43,973 nt of DNA from Fidelibacterota bacterium (GTDB lineage: Bacteria; Fidelibacterota; Marinisomatia; Marinisomatales; TCS55): NCBI GenBank assembly GCA_029936965.1, contig JAPYRG010000018.1, positions 1-43,973 on the forward strand, read 5' to 3'. The notes below the pieces were generated by a model. That model was not told where the DNA came from. It was given only the letters and a program-made list of their open reading frames with translations, and made no database searches. Position 1 is the stretch's first letter. The number at the start of each line of letters is the position of its first letter. This document shows, piece after piece, positions 24,882 through 35,272 of the stretch. The position numbers and the translations under genes are program-made.

Positions 24882-25199
24882 CTAACCTACTTCACCACTC
24901 ATTAAATCTATGCTAAAACCTTCTTTAAGAGTAACTATTGCCTTCTTCCAGTCAGGCCTCTTACCAGAGGTTTTAATCGTACGTCCACCGCTTTTCATTG
25001 TCATATCTTTAGTTTTACCTAATCGATTCATCGTTGCAACCTTTTGAACTTCGACATCAAACTCTTCTTCAACCGCATTTTTAATTTCAATTTTATTTGA
25101 CTTTGCACTAACCTGAAATGCATACTTTCTTTCAATATCTTCTAATTGAGTCATCTTTTCAGTAAATAAAGGCCTTATTATAGTATCATTATGTTTCAT
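24882..25199 (-). CDS. rplW: Large-subunit ribosomal protein L23 (uL23)
   Basis: A 105-aa uL23 at the exit of the peptide tunnel, the docking site for trigger factor and SRP. Identified by IIRPLFTEKMTQLEDIERKY and the NKIEIKNAVEEEFDVEVQKV segment. It shares one base with rplD and is six bases from rplB. Confidence 0.97.
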   Translation of the reverse strand: MKHNDTIIRPLFTEKMTQLEDIERKYAFQVSAKSNKIEIKNAVEEEFDVEVQKVATMNRLGKTKDMTMKSGGRTIKTSGKRPDWKKAIVTLKEGFSIDLMSGEVG

Positions 25200-25825
25200 T
25201 ATTTAATCGCCAAACCATCATTCAATAATTCAAGACCCTTCTTATCTATTAATATAAAATCAGAATCAATAAGGTCATAAGCGCTAGCACTGATTGCTTT
25301 TAATAGAGCTATATATGGAATATTCCTTAATGATAAAAATAGGTTTTCATTTATCTTAGATGTTAAAAATAGTATTTTTCCATCAATATTTAATTTTTGC
25401 AATAATTGACAGATCTTTTTTGTTTTAATTTCATTTATATCAAAATCATCCAATATAATTAACTTTCCATCATTAAGTTTTTGCGATAAAACTGATCTAC
25501 GAGCTAACCTCTTAATCTTTTTTGGTAAATTATATTCATATTTATGCGGTTCTGGACCAAAGACAGTTCCTCCACCACGCCATATAGGAGATCGAATGGT
25601 GCCTGCTCGTGCAACACCTCGCCCTTTCTGTCTCCAGGGCTTCCTTCCACCACCGCGAACCATACCCCTAGATTTTGATGAATGTGTACCTTGACGACTA
25701 TTTGCCATTTCAGATAATACCGCTCTATATATCGCATCTCTATTTGGTTTTACGCCAAAAACAGAATCATCAACCTTAATTTTTGAAGATTCTTTACCTT
25801 TTGTATCTAAAACTTGTAATTCCAT
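25199..25825 (-). CDS. rplD: Large-subunit ribosomal protein L4 (uL4)
   Basis: A 208-aa uL4 whose basic loop (GGRKPWRQKGRGVARAGTIR) forms the constriction of the exit tunnel together with L22. In E. coli L4 also regulates the S10 operon; no S10-type leader is recognisable here because rpsJ follows tuf by one base. Length normal. Confidence 0.98.
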   Translation of the reverse strand: MELQVLDTKGKESSKIKVDDSVFGVKPNRDAIYRAVLSEMANSRQGTHSSKSRGMVRGGGRKPWRQKGRGVARAGTIRSPIWRGGGTVFGPEPHKYEYNLPKKIKRLARRSVLSQKLNDGKLIILDDFDINEIKTKKICQLLQKLNIDGKILFLTSKINENLFLSLRNIPYIALLKAISASAYDLIDSDFILIDKKGLELLNDGLAIK

Positions 25826-25826
25826 T

Positions 25827-26444
25827 TTACTTATTTACAATTACCATACCATTATTTGATCCGGGCACAGCCCCTTTTACAAATATATGATTATTCTCAG
25901 TATCTATTTTTACCACCTTTAAATTCTCAACAGTCATCTTTTTATTTCCATATTGTCCTGGCATTTTCACGCCTTTAAAGACCCTTGAAGGGTCAGAGGC
26001 CTGACCAATAGATCCCGCAGATCGCGGATGTTCTCTTTGACCGTGCGTTTTAGGGCCTCCAGCAAATCCATGTCTTTTCATAACTCCAGAAAAACCACGA
26101 CCTTTGGATGCTCCAGTTACTTTAACTAAATCACCTTGTTTAAATATGGAAGCATTAAACACCTGACCCATTTCATAATCGAACCCAGTAACAATATCAA
26201 ACTCAGCTAAAAATCTTTTTGGAGTCACACCAGCTTTCTTAAAGTGACCTTTCAAAGGCTTATTAGTATTCTTCTCTTTTTTATCTCCATAAGCAATTTG
26301 CACCGCATCATATCCATCATTATCTATAGTTTTTACCTGAGTAATACAACAGGGTCCAGCTTGAAGAATAGTTACAGGAATAACAGAGCCATTTTCATCA
26401 AATATTTGGGACATACCCAACTTCTTAGCAATTAAACCTTTCAT
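25827..26444 (-). CDS. rplC: Large-subunit ribosomal protein L3 (uL3)
   Basis: A 205-aa uL3, a first assembler of the 50S subunit close to the peptidyl transferase centre. Recognised from LIAKKLGMSQIFDENG, FKGHFKK-type LKGHFKKAG, KGRGFSGVMKRHGFAGGPKT and PGQYGNKKMTVENLKV. The hypothetical PrmB methylation site (Gln in the GQ segment) is retained. Confidence 0.98.
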   Translation of the reverse strand: MKGLIAKKLGMSQIFDENGSVIPVTILQAGPCCITQVKTIDNDGYDAVQIAYGDKKEKNTNKPLKGHFKKAGVTPKRFLAEFDIVTGFDYEMGQVFNASIFKQGDLVKVTGASKGRGFSGVMKRHGFAGGPKTHGQREHPRSAGSIGQASDPSRVFKGVKMPGQYGNKKMTVENLKVVKIDTENNHIFVKGAVPGSNNGMVIVNK

Positions 26445-26451
26445 AATAAAA

Positions 26452-26760
26452 TTAAACCTTAATTTCTATATCTACGCCAGCAGGCAAATCTAGCTTCATT
26501 AGCGATTCTACAGTTTTAGGAGTAGAATTAATAATATCCACAATACGTTTATGAATATTTGTTTGAAACTGCTCTCTAGATTTTTTGTTTACGAAAGGAG
26601 AACGTAATACCGTATAAATTGTTCGGTGAGTAGGCAAAGGTATAGGTCCAGATATAACTGCTCCAGTAGATTTTGCAGTTTTAACGATCTTTTCTGTTGA
26701 TTTATCCAACAGAGAATGATCGTAAGCTTTTAAACTTATTCTGATTATCTGATGAGCCAT
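26452..26760 (-). CDS. rpsJ: Small-subunit ribosomal protein S10 (uS10 / NusE)
   Basis: A 102-aa uS10, which also acts as NusE in antitermination. Recognised from [38 protein letters not shown] and [13 protein letters not shown]. The ATG lies one base after the tuf stop, and its ribosome binding site (AAGGA) lies within the last codons of tuf. Its first two codons (ATGGCT) belong to the exact repeat shared with the other tuf copy. Confidence 0.99.
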   Translation of the reverse strand: MAHQIIRISLKAYDHSLLDKSTEKIVKTAKSTGAVISGPIPLPTHRTIYTVLRSPFVNKKSREQFQTNIHKRIVDIINSTPKTVESLMKLDLPAGVDIEIKV

Positions 26761-27975
26761 TTTATTCCTTTATTTCTGTAACCACGCCGGCACCAACGGT
26801 TCGACCGCCTTCACGAATTGCAAAACGTAATTCCTTATCCATTGCTATACTTGTTATCAAATCCACATCCATCTCTACATTATCACCTGGCATTACCATT
26901 TCTGTCCCCTTCGGCAACGTCACTACACCCGTAACATCCGTTGTACGAAAATAAAACTGTGGACGATATCCATTAAAAAACGGAGTATGACGACCACCTT
27001 CATCCTTCTTTAATACGTACACGTTTGCTTTAAATTTTTTATGAGGCGTAATGCTACCTGGCTTTACTACAACCTGCCCGCGCTTTAGATCTTCTTTATC
27101 AACACCTCGGAGAAGCAATCCTGCATTGTCTCCTGCCTGTCCTTGATCAAGAAGCTTACGGAACATTTCCACTCCAGTAACTACTGATTTGGTGTCAGCA
27201 TCCATACCAATAATATCAACTTCATCACCAACATTTATAATCCCTCTTTCAATACGACCTGTTCCAACCGTTCCACGACCCGTAATACTAAAAACATCCT
27301 CTACAGGCATTAGGAAAGGACGATCTACATCACGTTTTGGCTCTGAAATAAATGAATCACAAGCCTCCATTAATTCTGTGATACATTTTGTTGCATTTTC
27401 ATCGCCAGGACTATTTAATGCTTCCAATGCGCTTCCTTTAATAATAGGAGTATCATCACCAGGAAAATCATATTCATTAAGCAAATCACGCAACTCCATT
27501 TCTACCAATTCAACTAACTCTGGATCATCTACTTGATCTGTCTTATTCATAAAAACAATAATGCTTGGAACATTAACCTGACGCGCTAATAAAACGTGCT
27601 CTCTTGTCTGCGGCATAGGACCATCCGCTGCGCTTACCACTAATATTCCACCATCCATTTGAGCTGCACCAGTTATCATATTTTTAATATAATCTGCGTG
27701 TCCAGGACAATCTACATGGGCATAATGTCGGTTCTCAGTCTCATATTCTACATGAGCTGTTTGAATTGTGATACCACGCTCACGCTCTTCAGGAGCATTA
27801 TCAATACTATCAAATGATCGCACCTCGCTTAAACCGCGAGCGCTTTGCGTGTGAGTGATTGCTGCTGTCAAAGTTGTCTTGCCATGATCAACATGGCCTA
27901 TTGTACCAATGTTAAGATGTGGCTTTGTACGTTCAAATTTTGCTTTAGACATATTTATTTATTCTCCTTCAAATT
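26755..27975 (-). repeat. 1221-bp exact repeat, copy A (tuf and flanks)
   Basis: This segment matches 42196-43416 base for base as far as I could compare by eye, at an offset of 15441. It contains the tuf ribosome binding site, the whole tuf gene and the first six bases (ATGGCT) of the next gene. The bases just outside differ (G at 26754 against C at 42195; T at 27976 against A at 43417). Gene conversion is the likely cause of the perfect identity. Confidence 0.9.
26762..27952 (-). CDS. tuf: Elongation factor Tu, copy A (str operon position)
   Basis: A 396-aa EF-Tu, the GTPase that brings aminoacyl-tRNA to the ribosome. G1 is GHVDHGKTT (18-26), the switch I end is [14 protein letters not shown]3 is DCPGH (80-84), G4 is NKTD (135-138) and G5 is SALEAL. 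Domains 2 and 3 follow with [21 protein letters not shown] and the C-terminal [19 protein letters not shown]. It is identical in protein to the copy at 42203-43393. It lies between fusA and rpsJ, and its sequence is visibly less AT-rich than its neighbours, as expected for a very highly expressed gene. Confidence 0.99.
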   Translation of the reverse strand: MSKAKFERTKPHLNIGTIGHVDHGKTTLTAAITHTQSARGLSEVRSFDSIDNAPEERERGITIQTAHVEYETENRHYAHVDCPGHADYIKNMITGAAQMDGGILVVSAADGPMPQTREHVLLARQVNVPSIIVFMNKTDQVDDPELVELVEMELRDLLNEYDFPGDDTPIIKGSALEALNSPGDENATKCITELMEACDSFISEPKRDVDRPFLMPVEDVFSITGRGTVGTGRIERGIINVGDEVDIIGMDADTKSVVTGVEMFRKLLDQGQAGDNAGLLLRGVDKEDLKRGQVVVKPGSITPHKKFKANVYVLKKDEGGRHTPFFNGYRPQFYFRTTDVTGVVTLPKGTEMVMPGDNVEMDVDLITSIAMDKELRFAIREGGRTVGAGVVTEIKE

Positions 27976-30065
27976 TAGGAAGCTTTACCATGTATTTGTT
28001 CTATAATTTGGGCTTCAATTTTCGATGGAACACGTTGATAATTTGAAAATTCCATATGAAACACTGCGCGACCTTGAGTTAATGATCTCAAATCAGTAAC
28101 ATACCCAAACATTCTACTCAAAGGAACTACTGCATTTATAACCTGCGCTTCTTTCCGCTGACCCATACCTTCCACTTTTCCTCTTCTGGAATTAATATCA
28201 CCCATAACATCGCCCAAATATTCTTCGGGGACAATGACCTCTACTTTCATCACTGGCTCCATTAACACTGGGCTTGCTTTTTTACATGCTTCTTGAATTG
28301 CCATAGACCCTGCAATTTTAAAAGCCATTTCTGATGAGTCCACATCATGATATGATCCATAAACTAATTCAACTCTAATATCTTCAAGAGGGTATCCAGC
28401 TAATACACCATTTTTAATAGCCTCTTCCATACCTTTTTTAACGGAAGGAATGTATTCTTTAGGTATCACTCCGCCAACAATCTTATTTTCAAAGTGAAAC
28501 CCTTTTCCAACCTCATTAGGTTCAACATTAATAACAACATGACCATATTGACCCCTTCCACCACTTTGTCTGACAAATTTTACATTTATTTTCTCAACCT
28601 TTTTCGTAATTGCTTCACTAAAAGCAACCTGAGGTTTACCAATATGAGCCTGCACTTTAAATTCTCTTAATAACCTATCAATTAGAATTTCTAAATGTAA
28701 TTCTCCCATACCTGCAATTATTGTCTGGCCAGTATCTTCATTTATTGATACTTTAAAAGTAGGGTCTTCTTCACTAAGCTTTGCTAGCGATTTTGATAAA
28801 TTATCCTGTTCGGCTTTACTAACAGGCTCAACTGAAACTTCTACTACCGGTTCCGGAAAATCCATAGACTCAAGAATAATACGATGTTTTTCATCACAGA
28901 CTGTATGTCCAGTATTTGTATTTTTTAGACCTACAACCGCAACTATTTCACCAGCAGCAACTTCATCACGCTCTTCTCTTTTATTAGCATGCATCTGCAG
29001 AATCCTACTAACTCTTTCTCGCTTTCCGATATTAGAGTTATAGACATAAGATCCTTTATCTAATTTCCCTGAGTAGACACGCATATAAGTCAATCTTCCA
29101 ACAAAAGGATCAGTCATTATTTTAAATGCAAGAGCACTAAAAGGAGATTCCATATTAGGCTTTCTCTTAAGCTCAACTTCATTATCTTTAGGGTCATAAC
29201 CAACCACTTCTCCGACATCAATTGGAGACGGCAAAAAGTCTACTATTGCATCTAAAAGCCTTTGAACACCTTTATTTTTAAATGCAGATCCACAAAGAGT
29301 AGGAACAAAAGTATTGTCAATGCACCCTTTTCGTATCGCAGCTTTTATTTCATCAATAGATATTTCTTCACCTTCTAAATATTTCTCTAATAAATGCTCA
29401 TCGTAGGCAGCAGTTTCCTCGATTAGATGATGACGCCATTTATTTGCTTCATCAACCATATCATGAGGAATATCAGAATATTCAAACCGGGCACCTAAAG
29501 TTGATTCATTATAAAGTATCGCTTTCATATCTAAAAGATCAATTATCCCAGTAAATAATTCTCCTGCTCCAATAGGTATAACTATAGGTAAAGGATTAGC
29601 GCCTAATCTCTCTTTCATCATTTCAATAACATTAAAATAATCTCCGCCAACTCTATCCATCTTATTAACAAACGCCATCCTTGGAACATCATATTTATCC
29701 GCTTGTCTCCAAACTGTCTCACTCTGAGGTTCAACACCTCCAACTGCACAAAATACAGCAACAGAGCCATCCAATACTCTTAATGAACGCTCCACTTCTA
29801 CAGTAAAATCAACATGACCCGGAGTGTCAATGATATTTATCCTATGATCATTCCATTCTGTAGTCGTAGCTGCAGAGGTTATAGTAATTCCACGTTCTTT
29901 TTCTTGATCCATCCAATCCATGGTCGCACCACCATCATGAACTTCTCCTATCTTATGAGTGCGCCCTGTATAAAAGAGTATTCTTTCAGTTAATGTAGTT
30001 TTGCCTGCATCGATATGGGCCATAATCCCAATATTTCTTACAATATCTAAATTATTTTTTGACAC
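27975..30065 (-). CDS. fusA: Elongation factor G
   Basis: A 696-aa EF-G, the GTPase that drives translocation and, with RRF, ribosome recycling. G1 is AHIDAGKTT, the switch I region has [12 protein letters not shown]3 is DTPGHVDF and G4 is NKMDR. The later domains show [18 protein letters not shown] and, near the end, [21 protein letters not shown]. The start is GTG at 30063-30065. The full domain set and standard length make this the canonical EF-G1. It follows rpsG by 20 bases and precedes tuf by 22. Confidence 0.99.
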   Translation of the reverse strand: MSKNNLDIVRNIGIMAHIDAGKTTLTERILFYTGRTHKIGEVHDGGATMDWMDQEKERGITITSAATTTEWNDHRINIIDTPGHVDFTVEVERSLRVLDGSVAVFCAVGGVEPQSETVWRQADKYDVPRMAFVNKMDRVGGDYFNVIEMMKERLGANPLPIVIPIGAGELFTGIIDLLDMKAILYNESTLGARFEYSDIPHDMVDEANKWRHHLIEETAAYDEHLLEKYLEGEEISIDEIKAAIRKGCIDNTFVPTLCGSAFKNKGVQRLLDAIVDFLPSPIDVGEVVGYDPKDNEVELKRKPNMESPFSALAFKIMTDPFVGRLTYMRVYSGKLDKGSYVYNSNIGKRERVSRILQMHANKREERDEVAAGEIVAVVGLKNTNTGHTVCDEKHRIILESMDFPEPVVEVSVEPVSKAEQDNLSKSLAKLSEEDPTFKVSINEDTGQTIIAGMGELHLEILIDRLLREFKVQAHIGKPQVAFSEAITKKVEKINVKFVRQSGGRGQYGHVVINVEPNEVGKGFHFENKIVGGVIPKEYIPSVKKGMEEAIKNGVLAGYPLEDIRVELVYGSYHDVDSSEMAFKIAGSMAIQEACKKASPVLMEPVMKVEVIVPEEYLGDVMGDINSRRGKVEGMGQRKEAQVINAVVPLSRMFGYVTDLRSLTQGRAVFHMEFSNYQRVPSKIEAQIIEQIHGKAS

Positions 30066-30085
30066 TTTTCTAAATAACTCTCTAA

Positions 30086-30553
30086 TTAATTCCTGAAATG
30101 AGCAAAAGCTTTATTCGCCTCAGCCATTCTATGCGTATCTTCTTTTTTCTTAATTGCGCCACCTTCATTATTGGAAGCAGATATAAATTCAGATGCCAGT
30201 CTTTCAGACATTGGTTTTCCAGACTGACCAGCAGCTGAATTAATTAACCAATGTGAAGCAAGAAAAAATTTTCGATGGTTTGGAACTTCAATTGGGACTT
30301 GATATGTTGCTCCACCAATCCTTCGCGATTTAACCTCGACCGAAGGAGATGCATTTTCAATAGCTTTTTCAAATATTTTAATTCCATCAGATTTTGTCTT
30401 TTGCTTAATTATATCCAAAGCATTGTAAAATATTTTTTCAGCAACACCTTTTTTTCCTCCCTTCATCAAAAAATTAATAAATTTTGATATAGAAAGATCT
30501 TTAAAAACAGGATCTGGTAAAATTTTTCTTCTTTCTGGTCTTCTTCTTCTCAT
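30086..30553 (-). CDS. rpsG: Small-subunit ribosomal protein S7 (uS7)
   Basis: A 155-aa uS7, which organises the 30S head and contacts the E-site tRNA; in E. coli it represses the str operon. Recognised from [39 protein letters not shown] and [19 protein letters not shown]. Length normal. Confidence 0.99.
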   Translation of the reverse strand: MRRRRPERRKILPDPVFKDLSISKFINFLMKGGKKGVAEKIFYNALDIIKQKTKSDGIKIFEKAIENASPSVEVKSRRIGGATYQVPIEVPNHRKFFLASHWLINSAAGQSGKPMSERLASEFISASNNEGGAIKKKEDTHRMAEANKAFAHFRN

Positions 30554-30568
30554 AATTAAACTATCTTA

Positions 30569-30940
30569 TTATTTTGGCTTTTTAGCACCATATCTTGAAC
30601 GACTTGTCGTTCTATCAGATACACCAGATGTATCTAATGTCCCTCTTACAATGTGATATCTTACACCTGGTAAATCCTTTACACGACCACCCTCAATTAA
30701 AACAATTGAGTGTTCCTGAAGATTATGACCTTCACCCGGTATATAAGCTGTAACCTCCATTCCATTAGTTAACCTAACACGAGTAACTTTACGTAAAGCA
30801 GAATTAGGTTTTTTAGGAGTAGTAGTATATACACGCGTGCAAACCCCTCTCTTCTGCGGGTTACCCTTCAGCGCTGGAGTAGCCGTTTTCTTAACTAAAC
30901 GCTTCCTCCCTTTTCGAACTAATTGATTTATCGTCGGCAT
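30569..30940 (-). CDS. rpsL: Small-subunit ribosomal protein S12 (uS12)
   Basis: A 123-aa uS12 at the decoding centre. The loops that determine streptomycin response carry the wild-type lysines ([12 protein letters not shown] and [13 protein letters not shown]), so no classical resistance change is seen. The Asp of RVKDLPG, methylthiolated by RimO in other bacteria, is also present. It follows rpoC by a 72-base AT-rich gap, one of the largest within the supercluster. Confidence 0.99.
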   Translation of the reverse strand: MPTINQLVRKGRKRLVKKTATPALKGNPQKRGVCTRVYTTTPKKPNSALRKVTRVRLTNGMEVTAYIPGEGHNLQEHSIVLIEGGRVKDLPGVRYHIVRGTLDTSGVSDRTTSRSRYGAKKPK

Positions 30941-30990
30941 ATCATTTGCTCAATAGCCTAGTAAGTTAAAATATATATTTATATACATCA

Positions 30991-30996
30991 ATTATA
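30991..30996 (-). promoter_or_regulatory. Possible -10 element of an internal promoter before rpsL
   Basis: In the AT-rich gap between rpoC and rpsL the minus strand reads TATAAT, a perfect -10 hexamer, but the sequence 17 bases upstream (AATCTG) is a poor -35. It may be a weak internal promoter that boosts the str-like segment, or only part of an AT-rich spacer. Confidence 0.25.
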
Positions 30997-31012
30997 TTAT
31001 TCCTTTGTCTTT

Positions 31013-34000
31013 TCAGATTACCGCTGCACTCATTGAATCAAGATCTTCTTCTTTATCCTCTTTGTTTCCAACAACTATACGTCTTAGATGGTGCAAGCCT
31101 GTCCCTGCAGGAATTAACCTTCCAACAGCAACATTTTCTTTCAAACCCCGTAAATAATCTGTTTGACCTGCAGTAGCTGCATTTGTTAGAACTCTTGTTG
31201 TTTCTTGAAATGAAGCTGCTGAAATAAAACTATCAGTATTTAATGATGCTCTTGTTATTCCCATAAGCAAAGGTTCAAAAGTGGCTGGTTTAGTCTTTGT
31301 GTATTTTGCTGATTTCTTTCCTGATTCTTTAAGTTCCTTATTATTCTCATTAAACTCTTTTTTATCTACCAACATATCCTTCTCATATTCAGAGTCACCA
31401 GAATCAGTAACTTTTACCATTGATAGAATTGAATTATTAGTAGCAAAAAACTCGCTTCTATTTATTCTATCTTTAGGTAAATACTCAGTATCTCCAGACT
31501 CAACAACGCTTATTTTCTGCATCATCTGCCGAACTATAACCTCAATATGCTTATCATTAATTTTTACCCCTTGCAATCGATATACTTCTTGTATTTCATT
31601 AACTAAATATTCTCTAGCCTTATTAGCTCCTAGAATTTTTAATATATCCATTGGTGAGGTTGTGCCATCGCAAAGTTGCGTACCAGCAATAATCCTATCA
31701 AGCTCATGAACGATAACATGCTTACCATACGGTATTCTATACTTCTTTTTATCCCCATCTTTTGACTCAACAATAATTGTTCTTACGCCTCTTTTGGTTT
31801 CTCCAAATTTTACAGTACCATCAATCTCACTAACAACAGAAGGATTTCTTGGATTTCGAGCTTCAAATAATTCCGCGACTCTAGGCAAACCTCCAGTTAT
31901 ATCGCGTGTTTTTCCAATATCTCTTGGAATTTTTACTAGCGTCTGTCCTCGAGAAACTTTCTGACCCTTAATAACTATTAGAGTTGCAGTTACAGGGAGA
32001 ATTGTTCCACCAGCAAGTATATTACCCTTATTGTCAGTTATTTCAACACGTGGACTAAGACGTCTATCTTTAGCCTCAATAATAACCATCTGCTTTTTTC
32101 CACTTTCAACAGCTTCGACTTGATACGTATCCCCCTCAACAAAATCTTTTAACGCGATAAGGCCAGTCTTCCTTGCAAGTATTACATCCGTATACGGATC
32201 CCATTGAAAAAGAATAGTTCCAGATTTAATTTTTTGTCCACTTTTAACCAATATATTTGATCCATATGGGACATTATACTGAACTAATATTTTGTCCTTA
32301 TCCTTAATAAATACTTTACCATTCCTCACCATGCATCGATTAACTAATGAACCGCCTTCATCTTTTGTTTGTGCTATTTCAATATCTTCAGAAAACTCTA
32401 TTAGACCACCCCTGTTCGTTTTCATCTCTGATTGCTCAATAATACGGGTAGCAGTACCTCCAATATGAAAAGTCCTTAATGTTAATTGTGTTCCAGGCTC
32501 ACCAATACTTTGAGCAGCCTGTATACCAACTGCCGTACCAAGATCGACTATATCATGAGTAGAAAGATTCCACCCATAACATTTAGCACAAACACCCCTA
32601 GGAGAATCACAAGTTAGAACAGATCTTATTCGTAGACTTTCTACATTTGAATTTGCTATAACTTCTGTTTCTTTATCACCAATAATTTGACCATTTTTAA
32701 TTAATTTTTTCCCATCAAGAATAAAATCATCAAGTATCGTCCTACCTAATATTCTATCTGCCAAAGGCTCAATAATCTCCTCACCTTCCTTAAGATCTGA
32801 AATGAATAAACCATTAATCGTCTTACAATCATGTTCATAAATAACTACATCCTGAGATACATCAACTAATCTTCTTGTTAGGTAGCCAGCATCTGCTGTT
32901 TTTAGAGCCGTATCAGCTAAACCTTTTCTAGCTCCATGCGTAGAAATAAAATACTCTAAAACCGATAGCCCTTCTTTAAAATTAGAGATAATTGGAGATT
33001 CTATAATTTCTCCCTTGCCACCTGTCATAGATTTCTTTGGCTTAGCCATCAATCCTCTCATTCCAGCTAATTGTTTTATTTGATCTTGGCTTCCACGCGC
33101 ACCTGAATCTGCCATCATAAATACGGGATTAAAACCTTGTCCCTGATTTTTTAATCCATCCATCATAGTTTTAGCAACATCATTTGTAGCATGTGTCCAT
33201 ATATCAATCACTTTATTATATCTTTCACCATCAGTTAGAATATGACGACTATACTTATCTGCTATATCCTCAACTTTTTTCTGGGCACCAGCAATAATAT
33301 CATCTTTTTGATCAGGGATCATAACATCTCCGATAGAGATAGAACATCCCCCTTTAGTGGCTGAAGCAAAACCAAGGTCTTTAAGATCATCTAAAAATTC
33401 TACCGTTTTATGGTTTCCAGCAATTAAATAAGATTGGTTGATAATTTTTGCTAAATCATTTTTTGATATAGTTATATCAACAAAATCAAGTTCTTCAGGT
33501 ATTATTGAATTAAATATTACCCTACCAACCGTAGTTTCTTTGTGCCATTTATCATTATGACGAATATTTATTATAGCATGCATATCTACAGCTTTATTTT
33601 CATAAGCTAATAAAACTTCATCAATTGATGAAAAGGACTTACCCTCACCTTTAACATCCTTCATAGGACGAGTTAAATAATAACAACCCAACACCATATC
33701 TTGAGAAGGAACAGAGATAGGTTTCCCGTTAGCAGGGTGAAGTATGTTATGACTTGAAAGCATGAGAACTCGTGCTTCCATCTGAGATTGAACACTTAAC
33801 GGGACATGAACTGCCATTTGATCGCCATCAAAATCAGCATTAAACGCTGCGCATACTAGCGGGTGAAGTTTTATTGCTTTACCATCTACAAGTATAGGTT
33901 GAAATGCCTGTATACCTAAACGATGAAGTGTTGGCGCTCTATTAAGTAATACAGGATGGTCTTTTACCACATATTCAAGAACTTTATAAACTACCAGCTC

Positions 34001-35257
34001 TCGCTTTTCAATCATTAATTTCGCACTTCTTGGAGTTTCAGTATAGCCTCTTGCCATCAATTCATATATCATATGAGGTTTAAACAATTCAAGAGCCATA
34101 TTCTTTGGCAATCCACATTCACTCATTTTTAATTCGGGCCCAACTACGATCACAGAACGCCCAGAATAGTCAACTCTTTTTCCAAGTAAATTTTGTCTAA
34201 AACGACCCGTTTTCCCTCTCAACATATCTGAAATTGATTTCAAGGGCCTTCTAGTTCCACTTCGTATTGCTGTTTTTCGACGACTATTATCAAATAAAGC
34301 ATCTACAGCTTCTTGAAGCATCCTTTTTTCATTTCTTAAAATCACATCAGGAGCACCAATTTCTATTAACTGTTTTAAACGATTGTTTCTAATAATTATA
34401 CGTCGATATAAATCATTTAAATCGCTTGCTGCAAATCTGCCCCCCTCTAAAGGAACAAGAGGCCTCAATTCTGGTGGAATAACAGGTAAAACAGAAATTA
34501 CCATCCATTCTGGTTGATTCATTTTCTTCTTTGATAATGTAGGTAAAAAAGTTTTTGCTATTTTAAGCCTATTTAAAGCCTCTGTGCGCTTCTGTTTAGA
34601 TTTAGAAGTTTCAATCACCTCTTCAAGATTTTTTTTCAACTCAAACAAATTTATTCTTGCCAACATTTCTTTTATTGCCTCACCACCCATAGTAGCATAA
34701 AAGAAATCGTCATTGTCTCTTTCTTCTTCACTTACTGCATAAAATCCATACTCTCTATCCAATTCGAAATATTCCTCTTCATCAAGAAGCTCCATCGCCT
34801 CTCTCCCGCTTTTCCCTGGCTCAATTACGACAAAGGTTTCATAGTATATTATACGCTCTAATTCCTTAGTTTTTAAACCTGTTAAATAAGCAAGCTTACT
34901 TGGTATAGATCTTAAATACCAGATATGCACAATTGGGACTGCTAAGGTTATATGGCCCATCCTTTCACGTCTAACCTTCTTTCTTGTGACCTCAACACCA
35001 CATCTATCACATATTATGCCACGATAGCGTATACCTTTATATTTTCCACAATGACACTCATAGTCTTTTACTGGACCAAAAATTTTCTCACAAAATAATC
35101 CATCTTTTTCTGGCTTGTATGATCGATAATTAATTGTTTCTGGCTTTAAAATTTCACCATATGATCTCCCTAGAATCATCTCAGGAGATGAAAGACCAAT
35201 AGTTATCGATTTATATTTCTTAGATAAATCAACTTTAGATGATTGTATATATGTCAA
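31013..35257 (-). CDS. rpoC: RNA polymerase beta' subunit
   Basis: A 1414-aa beta' subunit. The N-terminal zinc ribbon is present ([20 protein letters not shown] near 70-90), the catalytic Mg site is [16 protein letters not shown], the trigger loop/bridge helix area includes [14 protein letters not shown]-like [16 protein letters not shown], and the second zinc site is [15 protein letters not shown]. The start codon is TTG at 35255-35257 with an AGGAAGG ribosome binding site; no ATG or GTG is near. It follows rpoB by 15 bases. A charged insert rich in Lys and Glu (about 1290-1330) lies before the C-terminal omega-binding region. Confidence 0.99.
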   Translation of the reverse strand: MTYIQSSKVDLSKKYKSITIGLSSPEMILGRSYGEILKPETINYRSYKPEKDGLFCEKIFGPVKDYECHCGKYKGIRYRGIICDRCGVEVTRKKVRRERMGHITLAVPIVHIWYLRSIPSKLAYLTGLKTKELERIIYYETFVVIEPGKSGREAMELLDEEEYFELDREYGFYAVSEEERDNDDFFYATMGGEAIKEMLARINLFELKKNLEEVIETSKSKQKRTEALNRLKIAKTFLPTLSKKKMNQPEWMVISVLPVIPPELRPLVPLEGGRFAASDLNDLYRRIIIRNNRLKQLIEIGAPDVILRNEKRMLQEAVDALFDNSRRKTAIRSGTRRPLKSISDMLRGKTGRFRQNLLGKRVDYSGRSVIVVGPELKMSECGLPKNMALELFKPHMIYELMARGYTETPRSAKLMIEKRELVVYKVLEYVVKDHPVLLNRAPTLHRLGIQAFQPILVDGKAIKLHPLVCAAFNADFDGDQMAVHVPLSVQSQMEARVLMLSSHNILHPANGKPISVPSQDMVLGCYYLTRPMKDVKGEGKSFSSIDEVLLAYENKAVDMHAIINIRHNDKWHKETTVGRVIFNSIIPEELDFVDITISKNDLAKIINQSYLIAGNHKTVEFLDDLKDLGFASATKGGCSISIGDVMIPDQKDDIIAGAQKKVEDIADKYSRHILTDGERYNKVIDIWTHATNDVAKTMMDGLKNQGQGFNPVFMMADSGARGSQDQIKQLAGMRGLMAKPKKSMTGGKGEIIESPIISNFKEGLSVLEYFISTHGARKGLADTALKTADAGYLTRRLVDVSQDVVIYEHDCKTINGLFISDLKEGEEIIEPLADRILGRTILDDFILDGKKLIKNGQIIGDKETEVIANSNVESLRIRSVLTCDSPRGVCAKCYGWNLSTHDIVDLGTAVGIQAAQSIGEPGTQLTLRTFHIGGTATRIIEQSEMKTNRGGLIEFSEDIEIAQTKDEGGSLVNRCMVRNGKVFIKDKDKILVQYNVPYGSNILVKSGQKIKSGTILFQWDPYTDVILARKTGLIALKDFVEGDTYQVEAVESGKKQMVIIEAKDRRLSPRVEITDNKGNILAGGTILPVTATLIVIKGQKVSRGQTLVKIPRDIGKTRDITGGLPRVAELFEARNPRNPSVVSEIDGTVKFGETKRGVRTIIVESKDGDKKKYRIPYGKHVIVHELDRIIAGTQLCDGTTSPMDILKILGANKAREYLVNEIQEVYRLQGVKINDKHIEVIVRQMMQKISVVESGDTEYLPKDRINRSEFFATNNSILSMVKVTDSGDSEYEKDMLVDKKEFNENNKELKESGKKSAKYTKTKPATFEPLLMGITRASLNTDSFISAASFQETTRVLTNAATAGQTDYLRGLKENVAVGRLIPAGTGLHHLRRIVVGNKEDKEEDLDSMSAAVI

Positions 35258-35272
35258 TGTACACCTTCCTAA

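Noticed and set aside
27189-27536. A 115-codon plus-strand frame inside tuf, repeated at 42630-42977
   Set aside because: It lies antisense to the EF-Tu gene and its identical recurrence comes only from the tuf repeat. No start signals.
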